This document shows, piece after piece, positions 62,218-64,000 of a DNA stretch of 64,000 nucleotides. The position numbers and the translations under genes are program-made. Source of the DNA: Lasioglossum baleicum (lineage: Eukaryota > Arthropoda > Insecta > Hymenoptera > Halictidae); NCBI RefSeq assembly GCF_051020765.1, contig NC_134934.1:744001-808000 (forward strand), written 5' to 3'. The notes below the pieces were generated by a model. It did no database searches, had not been told where the DNA came from, and saw only the letters and a list, made by a program, of their open reading frames with translations. How positions within the stretch are numbered: the first letter of the stretch is position 1; each line of letters begins with the position of its first letter.

Positions 62218-64000
62218 CCCAACCAGCACAGATACAGCTCAAAGATAGCAGAAAGATGTCTGCCGCTAGACATTCAAATGTCTGAAAGATGTCTGCGAAT
62301 GTCTCCGGAAAGTCTCTACAAGGGCTCCGGAAGGTCGTTTGTTACAAAGTTGCCTGTCTTAAAGTGGTCTTGAGAATGACTGTTAGTCGTGTTTCAGGCA
62401 TTGTAGAGACATGTTCCACGACTCTGTCGGGCATCTTTTAGGCGACTTTCAGAAGTCTCTTGAGCTTGTTAGAGAGACGTATTTATGCGAAAAGGGAGTG
62501 GGAGGGAAAAATCAATTTACGATAATAGTTTAAAGTAAACGAACAAATAGTTTATTATAATAATATATGTACTATTTATAAAATAAAAATATATATAAAA
62601 TAATATATATAAAACATTAAAATTAATATATTAAATTCTAATATATATTAGAAATAAAGTATTAAAATTAAAATACAATATCACGCACTTAAAACATTAA
62701 AATTAATATACTTAAATTAAAATATAAAAATTGAAATGAAATATACAGTTGAAACATCAGAATCAGTATACAGGGTGGTCCACGCAACTTGCACACCAAT
62801 AAATAACTTCCAAAGTATGCGTAAAATAAAATACTACATTCAGAATAAAATATCACGCACTTAAAACATTAGAATTAATATATTAGAAATAAAGTATTAA
62901 AATTAAAATACAATATCACGCACTTAAAACATTAAAATTAATACACTTAAATTAAAATATAAAAATTGAAATAAAATATACAGTTGAAACATCAGAATCA
63001 GTATACAGGGTGGTCCACGCAACTTGCACACCAATAAATAACTTCCAAAGTATGCGTAAAATAAAATACTACATTCAGAATAAAATATCACGCACTTAAA
63101 ACATTAGAATTAATATATTAGAAATAAAGTATTAAAATTAAAATACAATATCACGCACTTAAAACATTAAAATTAATACACTTAAATTAAAATATAAAAA
63201 TTGAATAAAATATACAGTTGAAACATCAGAATCAGTATACAGGGTGGTCCACGCAACTTGCACACCTATAATAACTTCCAAAGTATGCGTTGCACGAAAA
63301 AGTTTTGTATACAGAAGTTGCATGGTCTGAAGGGGTACATTATGTAGTGTATTATTTTTTTACAGGTGGACGCGTAAAGGACATGTGAAGGTCAACTTAA
63401 TTTTTTTAAATGGAATGAGGTATTTTTTAATACATCAATGATGCAGCTGGACCTATGTATGTCGAAAAGTTAATAGTTCAGGAGATATTTCAATTTAAAT
63501 AACTCTAAAATACCATTACTGTCGTACTACGACGTTACATAAGTAAGTAAACATTAACGTCTTAGTACGACAGTAATGGTATTTTAGAGTTATTTAAATT
63601 GAAATATCCCCTGAACTACTAATTTTTCGACATACATAGGTTAGTACTTTTTTATAATGAATGTCCAGCTGCATAATTGATGTATTAAAAAATACCTCAT
63701 TCCATTTAAAAAAATTAAGTTGACCTTCACATGTCCTTTACGCGTCCATCTACAAAAAAGCTACTAACATCTGATTAATGCTTATTCAGGGGGCCTGTTT
63801 CTGGCGCCTCACCCTGTATACTAAAATTAAAAAATATAAAAATTAAAATAAAATATAAAAGTGAAAATAAAATATTACTGATAATGTCTGTGGTTGTAAG
63901 GAAAAACGCCGCATGTCACAATTTCAAAAATTCGAGTTTATGCATTCATTGAGCTTTAGACTTTAGAGTATAGGATTTACAGTAGCGGACAAAAGTTTAA
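62218..64000. mobile_element. Family C transposon, copy 2, reversed and cut by the window end
   Basis: Starts CCCAACCAGCACAGATACAG and is the reverse complement of copy 1 from 34130 down to about 30123, without the Helitron-like insertion. It has three tandem ~236-bp units (copy 1 has two), the CAGGGTG foldback MITE, and ends inside the Tc1-like MITE (CAGTAGCGGACAAAAG at 63981). Length check: 4007 bp in copy 1 minus 2457 bp insertion plus one extra 236-bp unit equals 1786, against 1783 observed. Confidence 0.88.

Overview
The window looks like nuclear DNA of an insect, most likely a hymenopteran and perhaps an ant. The genes are split by short AT-rich introns (many 70-150 bp) with GT...AG ends, intergenic DNA is very AT-rich, microsatellites are plentiful, and Tc1/mariner-like, hAT-like and Helitron-like debris is dense. 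The five gene models were built by hand by joining exons whose splice phases agree; the order assignment is inference, not a database result.

Layout: 1-3312 repeats (a foldback element with 372-bp arms that holds a retrotransposon tail) and a GC-rich stretch; 3313-9600 (+) NCAPD2, condensin subunit 1, 20 exons, 1398 aa; 10317-13574 (+) Rab geranylgeranyltransferase alpha, 7 coding exons, 543 aa; 13575-17270 gene-poor; 17271-19573 (+) a secreted coiled-coil protein I cannot name, 8 exons, 548 aa; 19574-24202 no gene seen; 24203-25483 (-) a UPF0047/YjbQ-family protein, 3 exons, 170 aa; 26132-40840 a nest of transposable elements; 41186-48269 (+) POLRMT, mitochondrial RNA polymerase, 18 exons, 1241 aa; 48486-60974 (-) ATM/telomere-fusion kinase, 18 exons including one of 4.29 kb, 2842 aa; 60975-64000 repeats and a second copy of a large transposon.

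The genes are ordinary housekeeping genes of separate pathways: chromosome condensation, Rab prenylation, mitochondrial transcription and DNA-damage signalling. The only notable arrangement is POLRMT and ATM lying tail to tail with 216 bp between stop codons.

The unusual material is in the repeats. (1) A 4.4-kb array (36149-40545) of five ~870-bp foldback units carries at least four alternative stem sequences; the stem sequence changes between units, yet the inverted partner changes with it, so self-pairing is kept. (2) A 6.64-kb transposon (27493-34130) with CCCAACCAGCACA termini has a second, reversed, partial copy at 62218-64000. Comparing them shows a 2457-bp Helitron2/Helentron-like insertion present in one copy only, with its empty site in the other. 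(3) One small TA-flanked element family occurs in introns of three genes. (4) Many foldback elements are nested in one another, so their order of insertion can be read.
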